NCBI RefSeq assembly: GCF_042944905.1
Contig: NZ_CP168496.1
Span: 3,658,001-3,722,000, forward strand
Source: Psychrobacillus sp042944905
GTDB lineage: Bacteria > Bacillota > Bacilli > Bacillales_A > Planococcaceae
Length of the DNA stretch: 64,000 bases
Reading direction: 5' to 3'
Each line of letters starts with the position of its first letter. Position 1 is the first letter of the stretch. A program made the translations under genes and the position numbers. Positions 35,000-42,952 of this stretch are shown piece by piece. The notes under the pieces were generated by a model. The model was given only the letters and a program-made list of their open reading frames with translations, was not told the DNA's origin and made no database searches.

Positions 35000-35974
35000 A
35001 TGGAGAATTACGATATTCCAGTGGTTTCTTTAGGAAAGCATCCTATAGAAACAGGGAAATATCTAATCGCTACAAATGAAATTGACCGATTATGCTATAT
35101 AGTTAGCAATTGGATCGGAAATAAATTTCCTGGCGCTATTATTCACGGACGTCCCAGATTAGGGAAGACTCGTGCTATATCATATCTAATCAAAGTTTTG
35201 CCGGATGAAATCCAACAAAATATTCCGATGTTTCATATTAGGTGTAGAACATATACGAGTCCCAGAGAAAATAGTTTTTTCGAAGATATATTGGCTGGTG
35301 TAGGACATGCAGCTGCAGAATTGGGGCGCCCTAGTGAGAAACGAGTACGTCTTAAACATTTCTTTATAGAAGTTGCGGAAAAATCTAAGCAAAATAAATT
35401 AGTTCTATTCATTGATGATGCTCAAAAGCTTTCAGCTATTCAATATGATTGGTTAATGGATGTTTATAATGAATTAGACGAATATGGAATAGTTTTAACA
35501 ACTATCTTGGTAGGTCATGACGATTTAATTGATAGGAGAAAAAAGTTTATTAAAAACAAAGACTTTCAAATTGTAGGTCGATTTATGAGTGACAGCTATC
35601 AGTTCCGAGGACTTAACAATATTCAGGATTTTGAAATATTACTTGATCAATACGATGATGGTACAGAGTTCCCAATGCGCTCAAGTGTATCCTTTACCGA
35701 ATTCTATTATAGAGATTATTTTAAAAAAGGCTTTAGACTAGTTAATTATGCTAATGATTTCTATGATGTATTTATGCAAATTCAGTTAGAGAAAGGACTT
35801 CCGAGTGAACGTGAAATTCCAATGCAGTACGTTACTCTAACAATTGAATATATTATGAAAAAGTTCGGATATCTAGGAGATAACTTGAGTACTCTGACAA
35901 AAAATCAAATTAAGCAAGCTATTATAAATTCAGGTTACATTCAATCAGAACTAATATTGTTAGATATCGACTAA
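35000..35974 (+). CDS. tnsC: TnsC-like AAA+ ATPase
   Basis: The 324-residue protein has Walker A GRPRLGKT (50-57), Walker B LVLFIDDAQKL (about 134-144) and sensor-like TILVGHDDLIDRRKKF, as in the TnsC/TniB AAA+ family. It would bridge target DNA marked by TniQ to the TnsAB transposase, and confer target immunity. It starts 15 bp after tnsB, with ACGGAGG upstream, and precedes tniQ by 31 bp, so all three are one operon. Confidence 0.92.
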   Translation: MENYDIPVVSLGKHPIETGKYLIATNEIDRLCYIVSNWIGNKFPGAIIHGRPRLGKTRAISYLIKVLPDEIQQNIPMFHIRCRTYTSPRENSFFEDILAGVGHAAAELGRPSEKRVRLKHFFIEVAEKSKQNKLVLFIDDAQKLSAIQYDWLMDVYNELDEYGIVLTTILVGHDDLIDRRKKFIKNKDFQIVGRFMSDSYQFRGLNNIQDFEILLDQYDDGTEFPMRSSVSFTEFYYRDYFKKGFRLVNYANDFYDVFMQIQLEKGLPSEREIPMQYVTLTIEYIMKKFGYLGDNLSTLTKNQIKQAIINSGYIQSELILLDID

Positions 35975-36005
35975 CTACTTAATTTAGGAGTCGGAGGAGT
36001 TTTTA

Positions 36006-37595
36006 TTGAATCAGTATAGATTTACGTGGAAAAAAGAGTGGGTTACTAAATATATTTCTACTTGGTGCATATTTGAAAGATTTAAATTTGCGAATGCATT
36101 GTCGAACAACCACATTCTACAGATCTTCGGAAATGAGGATGTACAGAAATTAAAAAATGTTAAAAATGCAGGAGATTATTTGAGAAGTCTCACAAGTTTA
36201 ATAGGAATAGACAGGGGTAAAGCCTTCGAAATTATAGGTGTAGATTTATTTGAGAAAAAGTCTGAGTCTATAGATACGTTTAAACCAATATTAGGTAGTA
36301 GGGGAAAAGTTGAGTATTTAACTAATAATAACATCTCATATTGCCAGAAATGTATGGAGAAAGGATTTCACAGTGTATTTCATCAGTTAACGCTATTTAA
36401 TAACTGTGTATTCCATCCAAATGAGGAATTAAGAGAAACTTGTTTTAAATGTAATAAAATTTTTTCTATACACGATCTATGTAGTGATGATCGCTCCTCT
36501 TACTTATGTCAATGTGGACAAAGTATTATGAATAATAGAAATGTTGCTGCTATTTATAAAAATTGGGAAAATGAACATGTGATACAAGATCCTTATATAC
36601 TAAAGTTTCTTGATTTACATATAGTACAGCCGAAGCTACCAGATGTAAAATACCCTTCTAGATATAATACAGAGGAAAGAGTCAAAGCATTTAACTTGTT
36701 GCCATCCCATAATTTGATGAGCTATGCAAATAGTTATTATTTTGATGCTCCTTTAGATACAGACACCTTTTCTAAGCAACATATTTCAAAACGTAAACCG
36801 CAATCCATAGTAGTTTCGCGTCAAATGATGAAGAATTATGGAAATTTATTTACTTATAAATTTATTGAGGGTTCACATAACCGACACCTAGAGCAAGATT
36901 GCATATATTACGAGATTTATGAACAATCCCGGCATATTTATAAATCTGTTAGACGATATATTAAGAAGCATCTTCTCAAAAACCATTCTAAATGTATACA
37001 TTTAAACAACGAACTTAAAGAAAGTGAAGATTATTGTAAATTTTCTTTAGCCTTTACCTACTGGAGAGAAGAGTATGAAGATATACAATTGTCAAGGGTA
37101 GTAAGGTGCTCACCGCCACAAAGCGATGTTTTTAACTTTGAAAGAAACAAGCAACGATTTACCTTTTTTCCTGTAGGACCTTACTGTTATTATCTTGCAA
37201 ACTTATTAGAGAACATTTTTGGGATTGATCGTTCTAGCGATCAAAAGCTTGATTTAAATAGTTTGAGAAACTTACTTAATGCCTTATTACCGTATTTGTT
37301 ATTGGAGCGTTTTTATGAAAATTTAGATTTAGTCAGTAATCCTCATAAATACAAATCAAGGAACTATATTTTACCAAACGTTATTCCGTTGCACTTAATT
37401 TTTTTTGAAGAGTCAATAATTGAAAAAACAACAATTTATCACCGCAATATATATATGCACTTAAAAAACACATTGGCAAAACTTGAAAAAGTCCCTGGTG
37501 CGTGCTGTTTTGATAAAAGAAAAACCTATGTGAGTTATATTTCACCAGAGAAAAGATTTTTAAATACAATGTTTGAGAAAAGATTTAATGGTTAA
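36006..37595 (+). CDS. tniQ: TniQ/TnsD-family target-selection protein
   Basis: The 529-residue protein has the TniQ zinc fingers (SYCQKCMEKGFHSVFHQLT, CVFHPNEELRETCFKCNKIF and YLCQCGQ), then a TnsD-like C-terminal region of about 330 residues with no other recognised domain. TnsD-type proteins bind a specific chromosomal att site. This is the only TniQ in the element and the largest C-terminal part is likely the DNA reader. The start is TTG, seven bases after GGAGGAG. The insertion lies inside a kinase-like coding gene and not beside a tRNA or glmS-type site, so what it recognises is open. Confidence 0.88.
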   Translation: MNQYRFTWKKEWVTKYISTWCIFERFKFANALSNNHILQIFGNEDVQKLKNVKNAGDYLRSLTSLIGIDRGKAFEIIGVDLFEKKSESIDTFKPILGSRGKVEYLTNNNISYCQKCMEKGFHSVFHQLTLFNNCVFHPNEELRETCFKCNKIFSIHDLCSDDRSSYLCQCGQSIMNNRNVAAIYKNWENEHVIQDPYILKFLDLHIVQPKLPDVKYPSRYNTEERVKAFNLLPSHNLMSYANSYYFDAPLDTDTFSKQHISKRKPQSIVVSRQMMKNYGNLFTYKFIEGSHNRHLEQDCIYYEIYEQSRHIYKSVRRYIKKHLLKNHSKCIHLNNELKESEDYCKFSLAFTYWREEYEDIQLSRVVRCSPPQSDVFNFERNKQRFTFFPVGPYCYYLANLLENIFGIDRSSDQKLDLNSLRNLLNALLPYLLLERFYENLDLVSNPHKYKSRNYILPNVIPLHLIFFEESIIEKTTIYHRNIYMHLKNTLAKLEKVPGACCFDKRKTYVSYISPEKRFLNTMFEKRFNG

Positions 37596-38052
37596 AACTG
37601 ACTATTAATTTTTGGATAGAGAACTTTTATAGTGACCAATGAGTCTGCCAGTTCTCGGTTTATCAGAACCCACATATTAAATCTAACAAGATGACAGATC
37701 CATGAAGGATTAACGCAAAAACGGCTGAATATCTAGCAAAGAAGAAAGAAGATAAGTCGATAAGGCTGTTTTCGAACGAGTTGAACCTAGGTAAAAAATT
37801 TTTGAGGAACCGTTGAAATAAATCTGAGTGTTGAATCAGTAAAAGATTAACGCTATTTTGTTGAACTTATTGAATTAACGAGGTAGCGCGACATTTTTGC
37901 AGATTTTCCCTTTGATTTTTTTCTTATCATAAATTAATCACTAAAAGTCCTAAAAATAAGATATACAATGATGTCTTACTTTAAGGACTTTATATAATTA
38001 TGGAATCCCGGATTGTTTCATACTACCACTTAAGCAAATTAAAATATCTTCA
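37596..38052. other. Gap between tniQ and the cargo operon
   Basis: No gene can be supported in these 457 bp. A 35-codon open piece around 37,707-37,817 (NAKTAEYLAKKKEDK) has no start codon or ribosome site. I see no CRISPR-like repeat and no tRNA. The only clear structure is the hairpin at 37,944-37,991. Confidence 0.6.
37944..37991 (-). terminator. Hairpin terminator after the cargo operon
   Basis: AAAGTCCT pairs with AGGACTTT, with an inner TAAGA/TCTTA pairing. It lies 62 bp downstream of the CapA-like gene; its T tract is short. Confidence 0.45.
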
Positions 38053-39357
38053 TTAAAGCATGACTTTACCAATACCATTTTCTATTTTTATTGAAGTATT
38101 AAATGATGAAGACAAATTGCTTAATTTCAGTAAAATATCTTCGTTTTTACTAATGACAGGCCAACCTCTTTGATAGCGATGAATTTCTTGACCTAAATCA
38201 ATAGGGTATAATGTGATTTCTGATAATTTGCCATCTTTCATCGTCCATTTTGGTAGAACACTGATCCAGGCATCTGGGTACACCGAAAAACCTCGTGTAT
38301 TCATGTCACTTCTCGCATCAAGAGCATCTGCAACATTGTGTGAATGGTCTAATCCGTATTTTTCATAAAAGTCCGCTGGTAAATTTGATATTGTTTCATT
38401 CTGAAAGATAAAATTACCTAGACTATAGAAAATTGGACACTCTTTATAGATTTCAATACCACGTAATACATGTGGACCGTGACCTATGATAGCATGAGCA
38501 CCCTCGTCTATACATGCTCTCGAAAAAGTTTTTATAAAATCAGCAGGTTCGTCTAGCGTTTCACCTTTAACTTCATGAGAATGAATGCTAACTAAAACAT
38601 AGTCAGCTTGTCTTCTAGCTTCATTTATTGATTTTAAAATGCGGTTAAGATCCTTTTTATTGGGAGTTGTAAACCGACCTTCTTGTTCACCTTCTTGAAA
38701 AATTAGTCTTCCGAAAGGAAATCGTCCATCTTTTAATTTTTTTATTAGTCCCACTTCTATCCCTTTATTATAAAATCCATTTACATTCACTTTGTCCGCG
38801 ATTTCTTGAAGACTTCTCATGTTATCTCTCGAGATAACATGAAGGGTATTATGGCGAAGTGGATTAATACCCGGTCTGCCAACCATATCAGGTCGCTGTT
38901 CACCTGCGATCCATGATTCATGAAAGGTTGAAGTAACTGAGATAAGTGCTACACGGCCGGAAGAAGTTTCAAAATATTTTGGTTGACTTGCAAATGCAAG
39001 GTTACTCCCAGCACCCGCATGTATAAACTCATATTGAGTTAAATATTTTTCAGTAGCTGTTAATCCATCAATAGAATAATCCAGGGTATGATTATTCGCC
39101 CACGCTATCATATTGAAGCCATATGCTTTCAAGTCTTTTAATACATCTGGATGAGCAATAGCCCAGGTGCCTCCACTGACAGCTGAGGGGGTTCCTTCAA
39201 ACTTATGAGTAGTTACTTCTAAGTTTGTAAATCGTACGTCAGCACTATGAATCAAGGATGATAAGCTTTTAAATGATTCATCTTTAGTTGGTAGCCTTCG
39301 TGTTATGAAACTATCACCAGTAGCAACAAAACTTATTGTATTATTATACCCTCGCAT
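38053..39357 (-). CDS. CapA-family metallophosphoesterase-fold protein
   Basis: The 434-residue protein has the CapA/PgsA motifs in order: FVATGDSFITRR (GD), RFTNLEVTT (NLE), IAWANNHTLDYS (NNH), LVSIHSHEVKG (HSHE), IIGHGPHVLRGIE (GHGPH) and FYSLGNFIFQ. CapA proteins take part in poly-gamma-glutamate synthesis or transport, but this one has no signal peptide or membrane anchor, so it is probably cytoplasmic. As last gene of the cargo operon, 98 bp after the two-repeat protein, it may act on a peptide, for example in amide-bond formation or hydrolysis. That is inference; the family call is firm. Confidence 0.85.
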   Translation of the reverse strand: MRGYNNTISFVATGDSFITRRLPTKDESFKSLSSLIHSADVRFTNLEVTTHKFEGTPSAVSGGTWAIAHPDVLKDLKAYGFNMIAWANNHTLDYSIDGLTATEKYLTQYEFIHAGAGSNLAFASQPKYFETSSGRVALISVTSTFHESWIAGEQRPDMVGRPGINPLRHNTLHVISRDNMRSLQEIADKVNVNGFYNKGIEVGLIKKLKDGRFPFGRLIFQEGEQEGRFTTPNKKDLNRILKSINEARRQADYVLVSIHSHEVKGETLDEPADFIKTFSRACIDEGAHAIIGHGPHVLRGIEIYKECPIFYSLGNFIFQNETISNLPADFYEKYGLDHSHNVADALDARSDMNTRGFSVYPDAWISVLPKWTMKDGKLSEITLYPIDLGQEIHRYQRGWPVISKNEDILLKLSNLSSSFNTSIKIENGIGKVML

Positions 39358-39455
39358 TTATAACCCCTTGCATATAAAATTTATTATATTAATTTAAGAT
39401 ATTTGCTGTAAACTTTATCTTATTTATTTAAAAATCTTTAGTTGTGGTAAATAAC

Positions 39456-39842
39456 TTATCTACCAATATCGGATTTTCTTTTATCTCCAATGCTCTCAAG
39501 TTTTTCGAATAATAACAAATCATCTGGAATCCTGTTATTAACAAGATCAACTAAATATTCAAGTTTCTGAGAATAACTCAAAGTACTATCTGGAACTAAT
39601 TCATCAAGTCTAGTACGCAATTTTTTCAATTTAGTCCTTGCGGTCTTATGATGGTCACTGCATAGTAAGCTTGAAGGTACTATACGTGCAATTCTTTCTA
39701 AGCGCTCATCGGGAGATAGTGTTACATCCGGTAAAAGTTCGTAAAGTCTACTACTAATTAATTTTAAATTCGTGCAAACCTCTTCAAAACTCTCTGTGTA
39801 GATTGGTTTATATTGTTCTAAGGTCTTTAATTCAGTTTCCAT
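39456..39842 (-). CDS. Two-repeat protein of the peptide operon (128 residues), function unknown
   Basis: The protein has no known domain. It contains two units about 46 residues apart: LKLISSRLYELLPDVTLS (26-43) and LKKLRTRLDELVPDSTLS (72-89), each followed by a leucine-rich helix (RLERIARIVPSSLL; KLEYLVDLVNNRIPDDLL). The second unit resembles KKLTQRLDHMVPDDAP in the 28-residue peptide at 42,281-42,367. It may be a second, multi-unit precursor, a carrier/recognition protein, or an immunity partner. ATG follows GGAG. It lies between the exporter and the CapA-like gene on one transcript. It is soluble and mostly helical by composition. Confidence 0.75.
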   Translation of the reverse strand: METELKTLEQYKPIYTESFEEVCTNLKLISSRLYELLPDVTLSPDERLERIARIVPSSLLCSDHHKTARTKLKKLRTRLDELVPDSTLSYSQKLEYLVDLVNNRIPDDLLLFEKLESIGDKRKSDIGR

Positions 39843-39870
39843 TTGTTATATCTCCAATCCAGTTAATTAT

Positions 39871-41181
39871 CTATTGATATTTATTTGAGTGTTCTTGAGC
39901 ATCATTTATAGATTTTATTCTAATTACAAACGAGAAACATGCTGGCAAGATTGCAAGTATCCCACCAACACCCGCTACAATTACGGCAATACGGGGATCA
40001 TAAATAGCAGCTACTCCTGCTCCCATAAATGCTCCTATTGGAACAAATCCACGTCCAAAAAATCTAGAAACTGAGCTTACTCTACCAAGTAATGCAGGTG
40101 GCGTAATTGCTTGACGTAGACTAATAAAATTAACATTGTAAATTGGTACACCTGTGCTTAGGACAAATTGTCCAAACATGAGCCAAGGTAGTGCCAAAGA
40201 TACTGGAGCTGTTCCAATTATTAAGAAGCCTATTGCTATCAGCCCCAATGAAATAACGATTGATTTTCCGATGCCTAATTTGTTTGTAATATATTTGGAA
40301 ATAAAAGCACCGAAGAGAAATCCAATATTACCTAGTCCAATTATTAATCCAATATTGGTTGCAGTTAAGTTGAGTGAACGCGTCATATAAAGAACTGATA
40401 TAGATTGAAACAAACCAATAAAAATAACACTTAGGCTATAACTTATTAGAATTGTTCTAAGTAATTGATGCTTTAAAGTAAAAGCTAAACCCTCATAAAT
40501 GTCTGGCCAAATGGATTTTTTACTCTTTTCATTTTTTATAACATTATCTTTCGGAAGGAAAATCAATGTTATAAAGGAGATTATAAAGCTAAATGCATCA
40601 ATAATAATTGCCATTGGTGCACTAAAAATATTTACTAAAAAACCGCCAATACCTGGTCCCGCTGTTTGTGCGGAACCTTTTGTAATTTCTAATTTCGCAT
40701 TTCCACTAGGTAGCAGTTTAGGATCTACGATTTCTGGGAGGTATGCAGTATATGAGATTTGATAAAATACAGAACAACATCCAGTAAAGAATGCAATGAA
40801 AAAAAGTAACCATAGATTCAATAATCCAATAATCGCACTTAGAGGTATTAAGAGTAAAAGTAGAGCACTTATGGATTGGCAGTACATCATTATTGTTTTT
40901 TTACTTATTCTATCTACATATGCTCCAGCCTGGAGACCAATTATAAAATTTGGCAGGAATGCAATTCCACTTAATAAACCAACTATAAAGTTGCTAGCTT
41001 GTAACTGGTATATAGCCACAAGGGGCAAAGCAATAATGGTTATTTGATTACCAAATATGCTGACTGTTTGTCCTGTCCAAAGTAAATAAAAGTTTTTACC
41101 AAGTTTTTCTCCAATTGACACAGATTGATTAAGCTGCTTTGTTTTATTAGTTAAAGAATTATTAGATTTAATGTCAATCAC
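39871..41181 (-). CDS. MFS transporter (macrolide-efflux/enterobactin-exporter type)
   Basis: The 436-residue protein is a 12-segment major-facilitator transporter: LLWTGQTVSIFGNQITIIALP, the loop AYVDRISKKTIMMYCQS (the conserved GxxxDR-type motif), GNAKLEITKGSAQTAGPGIGG and the second-half VLGNIGFLFGAFIS-like region. Such MFS_3 proteins export macrolides or small peptides and siderophores. It lies 29 bp after the HExxH gene and is probably the product exporter or self-resistance protein. The apparent GTG start overlaps its own AAAGGAG; an in-frame start slightly downstream is possible. Confidence 0.87.
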   Translation of the reverse strand: MIDIKSNNSLTNKTKQLNQSVSIGEKLGKNFYLLWTGQTVSIFGNQITIIALPLVAIYQLQASNFIVGLLSGIAFLPNFIIGLQAGAYVDRISKKTIMMYCQSISALLLLLIPLSAIIGLLNLWLLFFIAFFTGCCSVFYQISYTAYLPEIVDPKLLPSGNAKLEITKGSAQTAGPGIGGFLVNIFSAPMAIIIDAFSFIISFITLIFLPKDNVIKNEKSKKSIWPDIYEGLAFTLKHQLLRTILISYSLSVIFIGLFQSISVLYMTRSLNLTATNIGLIIGLGNIGFLFGAFISKYITNKLGIGKSIVISLGLIAIGFLIIGTAPVSLALPWLMFGQFVLSTGVPIYNVNFISLRQAITPPALLGRVSSVSRFFGRGFVPIGAFMGAGVAAIYDPRIAVIVAGVGGILAILPACFSFVIRIKSINDAQEHSNKYQ

Positions 41182-41210
41182 TCCTTTGGAGATTGATTTT
41201 GCAAGTCAAA

Positions 41211-42179
41211 TTATTTAATAGGATTTTCAGGAAGCGCTTCTAATACAATTTTACCTATAGAATCAATATCAAGGGCTAAATCTTTAATTAATTCAGTACC
41301 TTTTTCAGTAAAGTATTGTTCACAATTTAATAGTGATTTACTAAGATATGAGGCTGCTTCCAAACCGGATATTATGGAACCTTCAAATGCAACTCGTTCA
41401 AATACTTTTAATTTAGTGTCATTTATTTGATTCAATCGATATCTTATCATTTGACTATATACAACAGTGGCATGAAAAGTCCTATCCAATTCCCAATATT
41501 GATTACGTTTTACTTGATTATATCTCCAGGGAATCTCTATTTTTGGTGAATCTTGGCTATTATAATTATCTACGAAAATATCAAACATAAGAAGGTTCAT
41601 ATTTACAGCCTGATGAACTGCCTCATGATAAAGGTTCTCAGCTAGGAAACGATAAGATGATTCTTTACTTACACTATTTGGGGGGATGTGATGCTGAGCC
41701 TTGTCCGAAACAAATATACACAAAGGTAATATTGGAAAAGAGGAAGAGGTAATTTGACTGTCTTTTCCTTTAAATTCATCTTTTAATCTAACCCAAGCAA
41801 TTGTACGTGCAAATTTTGAGAAAAGTTCATAACCTACAGGATAATTTTCAGATAAATGATTAAGTGCTAGAGACAATTCATTTTCTTGTTCTTCAGTTGG
41901 AGAAATAAGCTCGTGAGATTTTATAGGCAAGTTATCCCACACCTCATCAGGAAGTTGAGTTAACATGAGATATTTGTCGTATTTATTTTTTATCATATTA
42001 CCTTTGACTTGACCAAGAAATTGATCGTTAATATTCTTCATATCTATTAAGTTACCAAATAATACAAATGGAGTTAAAAAATCACCATATTCTTTTTTAC
42101 TTAACACATCCTGATATTGATTTACATCAAAAAATGAACCTTCAGGGATAATCGATTCGACAAGACCTGGTAAAATCAT
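41211..42179 (-). CDS. HExxH-motif protein, putative alpha-ketoglutarate-type peptide beta-hydroxylase
   Basis: The 322-residue protein has HEAVH at 185-189 (NLYHEAVHQAVNMN), followed by IPWRYNQVKR (216-225) and LDRTFHATVVYSQM (231-244) with a possible third metal ligand at His 236. This spacing (HExxH, PWR, then a His in an LxxxFHA-like helix) is the pattern of the HExxH peptide-modification family, recently associated with 2-oxoglutarate-dependent hydroxylation of RiPP precursors, typically Asp. The N-terminal 90 residues are poorly conserved. It follows a 28-residue peptide gene and a hairpin, and precedes an exporter, which is the usual RiPP layout. The reaction and target are inference. 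Confidence 0.75.
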   Translation of the reverse strand: MILPGLVESIIPEGSFFDVNQYQDVLSKKEYGDFLTPFVLFGNLIDMKNINDQFLGQVKGNMIKNKYDKYLMLTQLPDEVWDNLPIKSHELISPTEEQENELSLALNHLSENYPVGYELFSKFARTIAWVRLKDEFKGKDSQITSSSFPILPLCIFVSDKAQHHIPPNSVSKESSYRFLAENLYHEAVHQAVNMNLLMFDIFVDNYNSQDSPKIEIPWRYNQVKRNQYWELDRTFHATVVYSQMIRYRLNQINDTKLKVFERVAFEGSIISGLEAASYLSKSLLNCEQYFTEKGTELIKDLALDIDSIGKIVLEALPENPIK

Positions 42180-42234
42180 TATATGAATCTCCTTTTAACT
42201 GGATTTTGATTTTAAAAGTTTTAATACGGGTAAA

Positions 42235-42276
42235 AGTGGGTCAATATGAGTTAGAAATAAATCATATTGACCCACT
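42235..42276 (-). terminator. Attenuator hairpin between the peptide gene and the HExxH gene
   Basis: AGTGGGTCAATATGA pairs perfectly (15 bp) with TCATATTGACCCACT around 12 bases. On the minus strand it is followed by TTTTACCC. Placed 4 bp past the peptide stop and about 56 bp before the next start, it would let the peptide be made in excess over the enzymes. Confidence 0.75.
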
Positions 42277-42280
42277 AATA

Positions 42281-42367
42281 TTATTTGTTTGGTGCATCAT
42301 CTGGAACCATGTGATCAAGTCTTTGTGTCAATTTTTTTACCTTACGTTGGATTGATGTCAATTTCAT
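42281..42367 (-). CDS. Small peptide, 28 residues: candidate RiPP precursor
   Basis: ATG is preceded by AAGGGGGTAA, one of the strongest ribosome sites in the region. The peptide starts MKLTSIQRKV, is basic and helical in its first half, and continues KKLTQRLDHMVPDDAP before NK and TAA. It has no cysteine, so lanthionine or thiazole chemistry is excluded; the Asp residues at 18, 23 and 24 and the prolines are candidate modification sites for the HExxH enzyme encoded next. An attenuator follows directly. A leader peptide or regulator is the alternative reading, but the similarity of this segment to the 128-residue protein of the same operon favours a substrate role. Confidence 0.65.
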   Translation of the reverse strand: MKLTSIQRKVKKLTQRLDHMVPDDAPNK

Positions 42368-42952
42368 TTACCCCCTTCCCATGGTTGAAAAGATATGCAT
42401 TCCACCGCTAAGTAATTAAATTTTGGTCTATTAATCATTAGTATTACTGCTTGAATGGTAAAGTAAACTTACTTACGAGGAGTTGCACAACACCATTTAT
42501 ATTCAGAATATAAATGAATTATACCGATTTATTAAATACTTTTGTCTGCGAGAACAATTAGAAGACCTCTACCTTAAAGAATTAATTTGATTAGTAGAGG
42601 TAACCTGGATTTCAAATTTCCCTAACCTATACATTTTTCAGGACGACATCCATGGGTTGTATGTCTTGTATCCTACAAAGTTGTACAGTGTGGTCTTTCA
42701 TTTGACTGGTTTAGCTGGGAACGAGACACTCCATGAATGGATGCCGTATTGAAGCGGACTTAACTTTTTGGTGTCTAAGATATTGACGTATATCCACTTT
42801 TATACTTCTTGACTAAATAAATTATTTTGAACATGTATATTTGACAAACTTTTAAGACAACATGAAATTACATTAGAAGAAGGAAAAACACATAGTTGAG
42901 TCAATTTCATAATTCTATTCCCTTGCATACCAAGGCTTTCAAGACATAAAAA
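42368..42952. other. Upstream region of the peptide operon
   Basis: About 585 bp without a supported gene. It should contain the promoter of the peptide gene; TAATAC and TACTAA -10-like words occur near 42,440. A hairpin ACCTCTAC/GTAGAGGT spans 42,567-42,602. The next clear feature is the decayed IS1182. Confidence 0.5.

Noticed and set aside
37707..37817. Short gene after tniQ
   Set aside because: A 35-codon open stretch lacks a start codon, ribosome site and any recognisable motif.
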